Below, piece by piece: positions 29,171 through 39,015 of a stretch of 64,000 nucleotides of DNA. The position numbers and the translations under genes were made by a program. The stretch comes from Candidatus Heimdallarchaeota archaeon (GTDB lineage: Archaea; Asgardarchaeota; Heimdallarchaeia; Hodarchaeales; Hodarchaeaceae), in assembly GCA_011364965.1 (NCBI GenBank), contig RDOB01000004.1:180369-244368 (forward strand). Reading direction: 5' to 3'. The notes under the pieces are model-generated. The model saw only the letters and a program-made list of their open reading frames with translations. It had not been told where the DNA came from and searched no databases. Positions within the stretch are counted from its first letter, which is position 1; every line of letters starts with the position of its first letter.

Positions 29171-30361
29171 TTAATCACTATAGAATTGCTTGCAATTAGC
29201 CCAAACTCCTGTATCCCGTAATTCTTCTTTTAATATTTGTAAGTATTGTCTATTTGCTTCCTCCACTAGGGTATGCTGATCAATTTTTTTAGGATCAATA
29301 GGTTGATCTTTTATTTTCGCACTCACTCTAGTATTAAATTTGTCTTTACAGTATTTAATCCATTCTAAGGGAGCATCGTCAGGTAAATCAAAACCAGCGA
29401 CTCCAGCTAATGATGCTAACCAAACACGTGCAACTGAATCTGGATTATAACCCCCCCCACCAAGCATTAATAATTTACCCCTTGCAGAGCAGTTATTCGT
29501 GAGTTCCTTAATTCTTTGGCCAAGATAGTTATATAATTCAGTCGATAAAGCAAGATTCCCAAGAAGATCACGAAAATGACCATCAGCCCCACATTGCCAA
29601 ACAACAAACTGAGGATCAAATTCCTTCCATAAACAGGGTACGATTTCTTCAAATATCTCAATATAGAGTTTATCCCATGTTCCTGGAAATAGAGGAATAT
29701 TAACACTATAGCCTATCCCTTCACCTTCTCCAATCTCGTTGGAGAATCCTGTACCTGGAAAAATAAACTGAGGAGATTCATGAATCGAAATTCCAAGAAC
29801 TCCTCTTTCTCTATAAAACGCATCTAATACTCCATCTCCTGCATGCACATCAGTGTCTATATAGAGGATTCTTTCAATATTATATTCTTGTTGAAGATAT
29901 TTTATCCCAATCACAACATCATTATAGTAACAAAAACCAGCAGCACGTTCTGGAAACGCATGATGAAGTCCAGCCATCATTGAAAAAGCATGATCAACAT
30001 CTCCATCTAAAATTCGTTTTGCTCCTTCTAATGTTCCACCTACAATCAGTTGAGACGATTCATGCATTCTGGGGAAAACGGGGCAGTCTCCTCCTCCTAA
30101 TCCTAATCTCGGACGAGAACCATCTCCAATTATAGACAATGCTTTCATTGCTTCAAGGTATAAGGGAGTATGAAAGCGCAAAATATCAGAATCAGATGCG
30201 GGAGAAGGAATAAACTCTTGAAGATTTGGGAAATCTAAGCTTTTTAGCAGCTTGTAGGGGATTAGTAATCTTCGTGGGTTCATTGGATGCTCATCCCCTA
30301 AATTATATTCTGCGTATTCATCGCTCCAAATAATTCCAGTTTTCACCATTTCTTTTACCAC
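29171..30361 (-). CDS. Histone deacetylase / AcuC superfamily protein
   Basis: GLHHAFPERAAGFCYYNDVVIGI, YIDTDVHAGDGV, QCGADGH, LMLGGGGYNPDSVARVW. Confidence 0.93.
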   Translation of the reverse strand: MVKEMVKTGIIWSDEYAEYNLGDEHPMNPRRLLIPYKLLKSLDFPNLQEFIPSPASDSDILRFHTPLYLEAMKALSIIGDGSRPRLGLGGGDCPVFPRMHESSQLIVGGTLEGAKRILDGDVDHAFSMMAGLHHAFPERAAGFCYYNDVVIGIKYLQQEYNIERILYIDTDVHAGDGVLDAFYRERGVLGISIHESPQFIFPGTGFSNEIGEGEGIGYSVNIPLFPGTWDKLYIEIFEEIVPCLWKEFDPQFVVWQCGADGHFRDLLGNLALSTELYNYLGQRIKELTNNCSARGKLLMLGGGGYNPDSVARVWLASLAGVAGFDLPDDAPLEWIKYCKDKFNTRVSAKIKDQPIDPKKIDQHTLVEEANRQYLQILKEELRDTGVWANCKQFYSD

Positions 30362-30560
30362 TTTAAGATTTAGAAAGCCCGGAGATGTCTTAAGATTCTG
30401 CGAATTCTCTCAATACGGTCCCCGTTAACAGCTTAATATCTGTTCTATTTCGAGAATCAGGAATTAACAAATAATGAGTTAATCTTTTAAATCGCTACAA
30501 TCATAAATATAATTCGAGAATATTCAATACTAGCAATAAAATTAAGGGAATTTCATAATC

Positions 30561-31145
30561 ATGTCGAAAAAGAATGCAAAAATTAGTGTTTTAGGCTTAG
30601 ATAGAGCAGGCAAAACCACTATGTTACAAAGGTTAAAAACTGGCAGATGGATACCTGACACGACTCCTACTATTGGGATGAATGCAGAAACTATTCAGAT
30701 TGGTGATGTGACTTTCTCTGCTTGGGATCTTGGGGGACAACTTCAATTTAGAAGAGCTCTATGGGAGATGTATACTAAAAATTCAGCAGGATTGATCTAT
30801 GTTGTTGATGTGAGCGATGCCAGTCGTTACCCAGAGGCTAGGAATAATTTATGGCGCATGTTACGAATGAATCATCTTAAGGATATACCTCTTGCGATTT
30901 TTGCTAATAAAGTGGATTTAGTTGATTGTACAGAAGAAGATTTAGCTAATTTTATGGGTATTAACAAAAAAATGAGTCGAGTTCTTAATATCTTTAAAAC
31001 AAGTGCTAAAACTGGTGAAGGAATTCGTAAGGGAATATATTGGTTAGCTGACGCGATCGAGGAAGGAAAACAAACGAAGATGGACATGTACCAGACCAAA
31101 TTACTATTTGGTAGGACCTCGACTATTATAGGTCTAGAAATCTAG
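30561..31145 (+). CDS. Arf/Sar-like small GTPase
   Basis: VLGLDRAGKTTMLQRL, PTIGMNAE, WDLGGQ, ANKVDL, SAKTGEGI. Confidence 0.94.
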   Translation: MSKKNAKISVLGLDRAGKTTMLQRLKTGRWIPDTTPTIGMNAETIQIGDVTFSAWDLGGQLQFRRALWEMYTKNSAGLIYVVDVSDASRYPEARNNLWRMLRMNHLKDIPLAIFANKVDLVDCTEEDLANFMGINKKMSRVLNIFKTSAKTGEGIRKGIYWLADAIEEGKQTKMDMYQTKLLFGRTSTIIGLEI

Positions 31146-31901
31146 CTATATCCCAACTTTTATTCTTGTAATGTTGATCGCATGTTCGATCAACTCTTTG
31201 TCTTCTTTATAGAAGTGTTCTTCATCTTTTCGGAGCCATTTTTCAGCTTGGATCGCAAAAGACGCGTTCTTTACTAAATATGCTTTTAATAGTAATTTAG
31301 TTCCTTGAAAAATGAAGCTTTCAGTAATAGATTTAGGAAGCATCCCTGCTAATTCTGCCATCAAATGCGAAGCCTCAAAAACATCATTCCCTAAAAATCT
31401 ACATAAAATCGCGCAGGAATAATTCAATGAAGCGTTAATTAGGAAATTCATCTCTAAATGTTTCTCGCCTGCAGCAAGATAATCTTTGCAGGCATTCTGG
31501 TACTGCTCAGTTATCTCTTTCATGGTCTCTTTTGGAGGATGTGGTTCCTTGGGGACAGCTTCAAGAAACGCAGATCCAAAATCAGAGTTCCGTAGCTCTT
31601 CAAGAATTTCAGAGGTTATATTTTCTTTGTATAAATAAGAATTATCACTGAATGGGGATTTGAGGGGACTCTCAGGAATGGGAGGGCGTACTAATAGATT
31701 TTCAGGAAAGGCAGGGGGCGGAGATGGAAGAACTGGTGGCAAATTTGAATTTTTTTCTGTATTAGTTTCTCCTGTACGAGGAGGGGAAGAGGAGGAGAAA
31801 AAATTAGGTCTACGAAGATCAGATTTTGATATATCGTCAAGAGAGGGAGGAACTGGGAGATTAGAAATTTCCTCTTTCTTTTTCTGTTTTGTTGGGGGCA
31901 T
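31146..31901 (-). CDS. Protein with Pro/Ser-rich N-terminus and helical C-terminal domain, unknown function
   Basis: PPSLDDISK...PPVLPSPPPAFPEN low-complexity region then ~130 aa helical region; stop abuts stop of the Arf-like gene. Confidence 0.6.
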   Translation of the reverse strand: MPPTKQKKKEEISNLPVPPSLDDISKSDLRRPNFFSSSSPPRTGETNTEKNSNLPPVLPSPPPAFPENLLVRPPIPESPLKSPFSDNSYLYKENITSEILEELRNSDFGSAFLEAVPKEPHPPKETMKEITEQYQNACKDYLAAGEKHLEMNFLINASLNYSCAILCRFLGNDVFEASHLMAELAGMLPKSITESFIFQGTKLLLKAYLVKNASFAIQAEKWLRKDEEHFYKEDKELIEHAINITRIKVGI

Positions 31902-32034
31902 CTTTATCTATCCCTCTAAAAAGAGAAAATGATCCAGCACAGTCAACTAGAATTCATACTCAATGGAGTTTAAAAAGACTTTCAAGTTGATCAATTTTAT
32001 CCCTTATTCTAAAAGGGGATTGATGATGAGCTAG

Positions 32035-32610
32035 ATGGAAGTCGAAATAAAGATCCCTCTCAAAGAGTATTTTCTGACGTACTCAGATGCGGTTTTTTAT
32101 TTTACAGAAACCCTCGGTTCTCCATCAGAAGATCTGTATCAAAAAGATACATATTTTCAAAGCCCTATACATAATTTTTGGCAAACAGATGAAGCTTTTA
32201 GGTTAAGAGAAACCCAAGTTAGCTCAGGGTCAGAAAAAATTGAAATGACTTATAAAGGAGCAAAAATAGGGCAATCAATGAAGATAAGAGAAGAAACCAC
32301 TGTTTTAATCTCAAATGCCAAGGATTTGAAAACAATTCTGCACAAACTTGGTTTTACTTCCCATATTGTGGTTGAGAAGCAGCGGATAAACTGGGTAAGA
32401 GATAATTTCACTCTATCGTTAGATCAAGTGAAGGATCTAGGTATCTTTTTAGAATTAGAAGCCACTATTCCAAAAGAAGAAATAGATGAAAGAATAACAG
32501 ATATCTTTCAGAAAAAAGTTCAAGAAATATTACCTTCATGGAATGGTAATGAAGACCGAAAGTCATATTTAGAACTGTTGATTACCAAAGAAGAGATTGA
32601 TGAAGGATAG
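32035..32610 (+). CDS. CYTH-domain protein (class IV adenylate cyclase / thiamine-triphosphatase-like)
   Basis: MEVEIKIPL ExExK motif, QKDTYFQSP, RLRETQ, LDQVKDLGIFLELE. Confidence 0.9.
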   Translation: MEVEIKIPLKEYFLTYSDAVFYFTETLGSPSEDLYQKDTYFQSPIHNFWQTDEAFRLRETQVSSGSEKIEMTYKGAKIGQSMKIREETTVLISNAKDLKTILHKLGFTSHIVVEKQRINWVRDNFTLSLDQVKDLGIFLELEATIPKEEIDERITDIFQKKVQEILPSWNGNEDRKSYLELLITKEEIDEG

Positions 32611-33532
32611 AACCCAATTGGTCAACGGATCTATGAATAAAGCATTTGTTGAAAGATGGGAGAAAATATACGGAGTTGAGCAGACAAAATTAATTATTAA
32701 GAGATTAAAAGGATCCGATCCAAAGATAATAACGCCTAATAAGTTGAAAATTAGCTTAATTGAGCTAAAAAATAGATTAATGCCAAGAGGATTTAAGTTC
32801 AAAGCTCTTCCGCAATGGAATTCTTTGATTGTAAGATATGAGCCCTTTAGCATTGTCTCGAGTCTGGAATATTTATCAGGATTATTCAGTATTCAAGCTC
32901 TAACTAGTCTGATTCCGCCACTGGTATTAGCTCCCAAGAGTAATTCTGTCGTTGGGGATCTCTCTGCGGCCCCAGGAATAAAAACTTGTTTACTTGCTCA
33001 AGAAATGGAGAACACAGGGATCTTGATAGCTATAGAGAAATCGAAACACCGACTGTCTGCTTTGAAATCTAATATTACTCGAATGGGGGTACTAAACTCC
33101 ATAATTCTGCATTATGACTCAACCAGATTAAGTAAATTGTCACTAAAATTTGATCACATCTTACTTGATGCCCCTTGTTCTGGAACTGGATTAAAACTAA
33201 GTAAAGATAAACGAATGTCTCCTAAAACAATTAAGGATATAGGAAAACATACTAGGATTCAAAATACATTACTAGAGAACGCATGGATGACCTTAAAAGA
33301 TGAAGGTACCCTTGTATACTCAGTATGTAGCTTAGAGCCAGAGGAGGGAGAAATTCAGGTCGATAAATTCCTAGATCAACATCCAGAAGCTAAAATTCTT
33401 GCTTTACCCATCGAGGAAGGAGAATCTAGAGAAGGATTAGCTGATATTAAACCTGATCTTAGGAATACTCGCAGGTTTTTTCCACAACCAGGTTATGATG
33501 GGTTTTTCCTTGCTTTATTACAGAAGGGCTGA
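32597..33532 (+). CDS. NOL1/NOP2/Sun (NSUN) family RNA m5C methyltransferase
   Basis: LSAAPGIKTCLLAQEM, LLDAPCSGTGL, VYSVCSLEPEEGE. Confidence 0.93.
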   Translation: MMKDRTQLVNGSMNKAFVERWEKIYGVEQTKLIIKRLKGSDPKIITPNKLKISLIELKNRLMPRGFKFKALPQWNSLIVRYEPFSIVSSLEYLSGLFSIQALTSLIPPLVLAPKSNSVVGDLSAAPGIKTCLLAQEMENTGILIAIEKSKHRLSALKSNITRMGVLNSIILHYDSTRLSKLSLKFDHILLDAPCSGTGLKLSKDKRMSPKTIKDIGKHTRIQNTLLENAWMTLKDEGTLVYSVCSLEPEEGEIQVDKFLDQHPEAKILALPIEEGESREGLADIKPDLRNTRRFFPQPGYDGFFLALLQKG

Positions 33533-33535
33533 CCT

Positions 33536-34084
33536 TTGAGGATAGGATTACTTACTAAATTAGAGATTGAGGAGGTAACAAATACTATAAACAAAGTAGC
33601 AGGACTAGAAATAATGGAAAATCTTTTAAGAACAGGAATTTTAGTTAAATTATCCAAACAAAGGCAGGGGGTTTTTTTGCTTGATTCAGGGAAACAGGAA
33701 ATCTGGGAACATCTTAACTCTTTTTTAGAAAAAGGTGAGGGAGAAGCAGTTCATGTGGGATTGAAACTAGGATTCATCATTTCTGGGAAATTTCGGATTG
33801 GAATAGAATCATTGGCTTTTCTAGCTCCATTAATAAGCAGAAAACTGATTTTAGATGAAAATCAAACGCAAAAATATATTTATGGAAGAAATCTCATTCC
33901 ATCAAGTGAAAATCTAAGGAGCCAAGTTATAAAACTGCATCAAGAATATCCAGTAGTTATGGTATTCTCACAAGAAGGCATTCCTATCGGATACGCAAGA
34001 ATAATCTGGAAAAATAGAGTGTTCGTTATTCAGAATCTGGTGGATATCGGAATTTTTCTCCGCTCAGAAAAAAGTGCATTTTAA
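33536..34084 (+). CDS. PUA-domain RNA-binding protein, TTG start
   Basis: Starts 3 nt after the NSUN stop; C-terminal IPIGYARIIWKNRVFVIQNLVDIGIFLR resembles PUA. Confidence 0.6.
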   Translation: MRIGLLTKLEIEEVTNTINKVAGLEIMENLLRTGILVKLSKQRQGVFLLDSGKQEIWEHLNSFLEKGEGEAVHVGLKLGFIISGKFRIGIESLAFLAPLISRKLILDENQTQKYIYGRNLIPSSENLRSQVIKLHQEYPVVMVFSQEGIPIGYARIIWKNRVFVIQNLVDIGIFLRSEKSAF

Positions 34085-34119
34085 TGCCAGAAAAAGATTA
34101 AAAATTGTAATAGAAATTA

Positions 34120-34493
34120 GGGCATTGCTCCAGAGAGTAATCCAGCTTCTGTTCGCAGTTTAAGGGTTACCCCAGTGACTGTTTCTGACATCAATCTAAG
34201 CGCTGTCTCCATTGTCTAATAAAAGACAATATTCTAGCTTGCATTCACTGAGGATGCTCGTTTCATCGTTCCCTTGTTCGTCCTCTGATGATTAACTCAT
34301 CAACTGTTACCAGTGATTTCACATCGTCATTGCCATATAAACAAGGACGTTTCGTTTCTGTAGCAGGGCCCAACCTCTCGATTGACAACAAGATAAATCG
34401 ATGACGATTTAATTTGTTGTTCAGCTTTAATGAATGGCCGGAATTTCCTCAGGTTCTATAAAGAACCCGTAGTCAGACTTCTGGGACAAGCCC
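34120..34493 (-). ncRNA. rnpB: RNase P RNA
   Basis: Minus strand: CR-I GAGGAAATTCCGG, CR-III-like TGCTACAGAAACGAAAC and ATGCAAGCTAGAATA, CR-IV/V AACAGAAGCTGGATTAC; P4 AAU[U]CCGG pairs with CUGGAUU; P1 GGGCTTGTCCCAGA pairs with TCTGGAGCAATGCCC. Confidence 0.92.
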
Positions 34494-34514
34494 ATGTTTT
34501 TTAGGTTGCTGGAA

Positions 34515-34522
34515 TATTTAAA
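34515..34522 (-). promoter_or_regulatory. Archaeal TATA box for RNase P RNA
   Basis: TTTAAATA preceded by A-rich GAAAAAG, centred about 25 nt upstream of the predicted 5' end. Confidence 0.6.
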
Positions 34523-34992
34523 CTTTTTCAGAAGCTATGATTTCTGAAAAGCAATCCTTTGAATAGTCAATCAATACAGAATAACTTGTTCTAAACTTTC
34601 CATTGCGTGTCGATTATCACTCTTATTTCAGTCTTATTTGAATAGATGATGATCTTTTCTACAACAGGAAATGAATAGTTTATTCAAAAGTTCGGAACAG
34701 TCCCCAACCTAACTTTATATTGGTAGGACTCATGTTTTGTGGTGTAATTAGCTTAATTGTTATCATTCTCATTATTGATAAAAAACAATGAAGCAATTTT
34801 CCTGAACCAAACTTTAAAGCATCTCATTATGCTTGTTATATTTATAGAAACCTAATTCTGGAGAAAAACTTGTACTATCAATAATTGGTATAATATTAAG
34901 GTTGGATTAGTTATGAATAAGTTGTCTTAAGGTTTTTAATCAAAACTGTTTTCCTCGTATTTGCGTTAAATCGTGTGGAGTCTCTTGTAAAA

Positions 34993-36831
34993 ATGCGAAT
35001 AGTTGTCTTGAATAAGGATAAATGCAAACCTAAAAAGTGTGTCAAAGAATGCAGAGGATCATGTCCTGTGGTGCGCTCAGGTACGGAAATGTTTGAATTT
35101 GAAACCTCTGAGTCCCAACCAATTATCCATGAAAATTTTTGTACGGGTTGTGGTATTTGTCCTAGGATATGTCGATTTCATGCTTTAACTATCATCAATA
35201 CTCCAGAAAGATTGGATCAGGAGTTGACTCATAGCTTTGGGAGGAATAGTTTTCATTTATTCCGTTTACCATTGGTTAAACCAGGCAGTGTAAATGGATT
35301 TGTAGGACAAAACGGCATTGGAAAATCCACCGCTCTTAAAATCCTTTCAGGAGATTTAATCCCGAACTTTGGCGATCATGATGTTCCAGCTTCTTGGAAT
35401 CGTGTTCGAGAATATTATAAAGGCACTGAACTGCAAAATTACTTTCAAAAAATGATGGATGAAGATATTAAATGTGTTAGAAAGCCTCAATATATAGACA
35501 ACATTCCAAGGCTTGTTAAAGGATCAGTGCAGGAAGTTATAACCAAATTTGATGAACGCGGAGTAGCCACTGACCTAAAGGAGGAGCTTGCTCTTACAAA
35601 AATTTGGACACGAAATATCGATGTTTTATCAGGAGGGGAGTTACAAAAAGTAGCTATCGGGGTAGCAATGGCTAGAGAAGCAGATATTTATCTTTTTGAC
35701 GAACCTTCATCTTTCCTAGATATCAACGAGCGTTTACGAACAGGAAAAGCCATTAGGCAACTAATAGAGAATAAAAAAACTGTAATTGTTGTAGAACATG
35801 ATCTTGCGGTTCTTGATTACCTTTCTGATTATGTAACTATGTTTTATGGAGATCCGGGATCGTATGGAATAGTTTCACAAATCTATTCTGAGAAAGAAGG
35901 AATAAATGTGTTCCTAGATGGTTATATTCCTTCTGAAAATATGCGATTCCGAGATTATTCCATTTCTATAGAAAAATCAGCAGCTCGTGAAAAAAGAATT
36001 TCCTCTGACCCCATTCTAGAGTACAATGAATTAACAAAAGTATTTCAGGAAGGGGATTTTTCTCTGAGTGTTCGAAGCGGAGTAATTCATCAGAATGAAA
36101 TCATAGGCATTCTGGGGCCAAATGGTATAGGGAAAACAACCTTTATTAAAATGTTAGCAGGATTGGAACTTCCAACCAAAGGTACCGTTACTCATATAGA
36201 AAAAACTTCGAAAGATGAGACTGAAGAGGTCAAGGAGGAAACTAAAAAGCAGCTAAAAATCGCATATAAACCTCAATATATAGCAATTGATTCTGATTTA
36301 ACAGTGGAAAATTATTTATTGAAGGAAGGAGGAGCGATTACAGCTATTCCTCAATTTAGAAGCGAAATTGTCCGTCCTTTCGGCATTGAAGGATTATTCG
36401 ATCAACCTGTTAATAGATTAAGCGGAGGTGAACTTCAGAAAGTGGCAATAGTTGTAACTTTGGCCAAAGAGGCGGATTTATACTTATTTGATGAACCTTC
36501 AGCTTTCTTATCGATAGAAGACAGACTTAATGCAGCCAAATCCATTAGAAAAACTATTCAAAACAGAAATGCGGCTGCATTTGTTGTTGAACATGATATT
36601 GTAACTCAAGACTATGCAAGTGATCGAATTATAGTCTTTTTGGGAGATCCAGGTAAATTTGGAAGAGCTTATGCCCCCTCTGCCGTACGTACTGGAATGA
36701 ATCGATTCCTTGGAAATATAAAAATCACTTTTCGTCGAGATCCCCGATCTGGTAGACCTCGTGTTAATAAATTAGACTCGAAACTTGATCGTCAACAAAA
36801 AAGTCAGGGCGAATATTACTATGAGAAATAA
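34993..36831 (+). CDS. abce1: ABCE1/Rli1 ribosome recycling ATPase
   Basis: N-terminal [Fe-S] domain CKPKKCVKECRGSCPVV, CTGCGICPRICRF; two ABC ATPase domains (GQNGIGKST, GPNGIGKTT, LSGGELQKVAI x2). Confidence 0.97.
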   Translation: MRIVVLNKDKCKPKKCVKECRGSCPVVRSGTEMFEFETSESQPIIHENFCTGCGICPRICRFHALTIINTPERLDQELTHSFGRNSFHLFRLPLVKPGSVNGFVGQNGIGKSTALKILSGDLIPNFGDHDVPASWNRVREYYKGTELQNYFQKMMDEDIKCVRKPQYIDNIPRLVKGSVQEVITKFDERGVATDLKEELALTKIWTRNIDVLSGGELQKVAIGVAMAREADIYLFDEPSSFLDINERLRTGKAIRQLIENKKTVIVVEHDLAVLDYLSDYVTMFYGDPGSYGIVSQIYSEKEGINVFLDGYIPSENMRFRDYSISIEKSAAREKRISSDPILEYNELTKVFQEGDFSLSVRSGVIHQNEIIGILGPNGIGKTTFIKMLAGLELPTKGTVTHIEKTSKDETEEVKEETKKQLKIAYKPQYIAIDSDLTVENYLLKEGGAITAIPQFRSEIVRPFGIEGLFDQPVNRLSGGELQKVAIVVTLAKEADLYLFDEPSAFLSIEDRLNAAKSIRKTIQNRNAAAFVVEHDIVTQDYASDRIIVFLGDPGKFGRAYAPSAVRTGMNRFLGNIKITFRRDPRSGRPRVNKLDSKLDRQQKSQGEYYYEK

Positions 36832-37396
36832 GCCCCGTACAAAACCAAAAGTTATAATTTTCCATGCAAACCAATGTGATCGAAGAAAATGCACAGGGAT
36901 AAAACTGTATCATTTCTTTACCCAAGGAAGATTCAAGACTATAAAGTCTCTTCGATTAGTTAAAAATTTTTCTCAAGTTCCCCGTTACTCTTTAATATTA
37001 AACCCTCTTTCCTCAACAATCCTTTCCTATATGGATTTGCCAATTTATAATCAATCAGGTTTAACTGTATTAGATTGTTCGTGGAATCAAGCTGAAACGA
37101 TTTTTGCTAAATCATTTCCCAACATGAGACGATTACCAACCCTAGTGGCCGCTAATCCAGTAAATTATGGAAAAATCGGTAAATTATCCACTATAGAAGC
37201 ACTTTCTGCTTCATTTTGGATTATGAGAGAGAATGATATTGCAAGAGAGATATTGGAGGTATTTAGCTGGGGTGTACAATTTTTTGCCCTTAATATGGAA
37301 TTATTAGAGGAGTATTCAGCTTCTAATACCAGCGATGAAATCTTGATGAGGGAATCTGAATATTTTAATAGAGAAGCAGAAGTCAGATTTGACTAA
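36821..37396 (+). CDS. tsr3: Tsr3-type rRNA aminocarboxypropyltransferase
   Basis: HANQCDRRKCTGIKL, LDCSWNQAE, RRLPTLVAANPVNYGK, LSTIEALSASFWI. Confidence 0.92.
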   Translation: MRNKPRTKPKVIIFHANQCDRRKCTGIKLYHFFTQGRFKTIKSLRLVKNFSQVPRYSLILNPLSSTILSYMDLPIYNQSGLTVLDCSWNQAETIFAKSFPNMRRLPTLVAANPVNYGKIGKLSTIEALSASFWIMRENDIAREILEVFSWGVQFFALNMELLEEYSASNTSDEILMRESEYFNREAEVRFD

Positions 37397-37479
37397 AGAA
37401 ACTATTAAGTTCAATATTCTATTCCCCTCCTGTTAGCCTAATACCTCGAGATAAAGTACATGATTGGAGTAATTTCCTG

Positions 37480-37947
37480 ATGACTGAAGATAAGCTGTTG
37501 AAAGTGACATTACTTGGTGTAAAACAGTCAGTTAAAGGAAATAAGTTTATTTTCATGGGAGAAACCGAAGAATGTCCTTCCTGCCGATTACAAGGAGCTT
37601 GTTTAAAATTAGAAAAAAATCGAGTTTATGAAGTAGCTAGTGTTCGGGATACAATACACTCCTGTGCTGTGTTTGAAGAGGGAGTTAGAACGGTGGAAAT
37701 TTTTGAACCGATGTATATAATCTCCACGGGAGCAAAACTAGCTGTTGAAAGTGCAATATTTACATTTACTCCACGAGAATGTGATTTGATGGATTGTCCT
37801 CATTTTAACCATCATTGTCTTCCACCTTATCTGAAAGAGGGAGAAAAATTCAAAATTATTCAAGTTTTTGATACACAGGTCGAGTGCCAACAGGGATACA
37901 AATTAAAACTAGTAGAAGCTGAACGTACGAACAATAATAATATATAA
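37480..37947 (+). CDS. UPF0179 family protein
   Basis: CPSCRLQGACLKLEKNRVYEV, CDLMDCPHFNHHCLPP cysteine pattern. Confidence 0.82.
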   Translation: MTEDKLLKVTLLGVKQSVKGNKFIFMGETEECPSCRLQGACLKLEKNRVYEVASVRDTIHSCAVFEEGVRTVEIFEPMYIISTGAKLAVESAIFTFTPRECDLMDCPHFNHHCLPPYLKEGEKFKIIQVFDTQVECQQGYKLKLVEAERTNNNNI

Positions 37948-37965
37948 ACTCTTTGAGGGAATAAT

Positions 37966-38703
37966 ATGCCGATAACAGAAAATGATTGGATTAAGATAAA
38001 TTATACAGGCCGATTAAAAGAGAATAATAAAGTGTTTGATACAACATATGAAGAAGTGGCCCGTGCTGAACAGATTTATGATGAAAAACGAGTATATTCT
38101 CCATTGCTTTGTCGTGCAGGAGATGAAAAATTCCTCATCCCAGGTTTAGCTAAAAAACTTGTGGGGATGGAACTGGAAACACCTCAAACCTTTAACATCC
38201 CAACCTTAGAAGCATATGGAGTAAGGGATAGTCGAAAGATAGAAATGGTTCCCACTAAAAGATTACGTAAGGCAAATATCGATCCACGAATAGGAATGCG
38301 AGTACAAATTTCAGGACGAAGTGGGACCATTATTCAAGTTGGTGGAGGTAGATCCCGAGTTGATTTCAATCACCCCCTCGCAGGGAAAGATCTTATCTTC
38401 GAAGTCACTATTCAAGAGCAAATAGAAGATGTAGCAACAATTCGAAAAGAAATCATATCTAGGAGACTCCCTGGAGTGAACATGGAAGAAGTGAAAATAG
38501 ATGTGTCTGAGGATGAGCAAAAGATCTCTATATTGTTGCCAAACTATTTAATATTCATGGAAGGTCTTGCAATCGCAAAATATTCATTAGCTACAGAACT
38601 GCGTGATCTACTAGATTATAAAATCGTAGAATATATTGATCGTTTTGATTACACAGAAAAGGAAGAACCAGAAAAGAAAGAGATCGCAGAAGAGGAAGAG
38701 TAG
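37966..38703 (+). CDS. FKBP-type peptidyl-prolyl cis-trans isomerase (SlyD-like)
   Basis: WIKINYTGRLKENNKVFDTT, FLIPGLAKKLVGME, DFNHPLAGKDLIFEVTI. Confidence 0.92.
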   Translation: MPITENDWIKINYTGRLKENNKVFDTTYEEVARAEQIYDEKRVYSPLLCRAGDEKFLIPGLAKKLVGMELETPQTFNIPTLEAYGVRDSRKIEMVPTKRLRKANIDPRIGMRVQISGRSGTIIQVGGGRSRVDFNHPLAGKDLIFEVTIQEQIEDVATIRKEIISRRLPGVNMEEVKIDVSEDEQKISILLPNYLIFMEGLAIAKYSLATELRDLLDYKIVEYIDRFDYTEKEEPEKKEIAEEEE

Positions 38704-38801
38704 GTTAATTAATTTCCTTTTTTTCGTTTAATAATATCAAAATAGGAGAGTTTTGAGTCCTTTTTTGGACTCGAACATTATAGTTGTGAATATTGTGCAG
38801 T

Positions 38802-39005
38802 TCAAGTAACTTTGATTTTAGGTTCGTATTTCTTAGTCCACTTGAATTTTCGGGGATCACGTTTGAAATCAATTAAGGAACGTTTGCATTTACGACTACA
38901 AAGCCTAATTACTTGACCATTTTTCCGTACAAAGGAAAAACCAGTCCCTGGTTCAATATCATGGGCACAGAACGCACATTGGAATATTCTTACCATTGGA
39001 TTCAC
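38802..39005 (-). CDS. rpl24e: Ribosomal protein L24e
   Basis: CAFCAHDIEPGTGFSFVRKNGQVIRLCSRKCKR. Confidence 0.95.
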   Translation of the reverse strand: MNPMVRIFQCAFCAHDIEPGTGFSFVRKNGQVIRLCSRKCKRSLIDFKRDPRKFKWTKKYEPKIKVT

Positions 39006-39015
39006 CTTTTTATTA

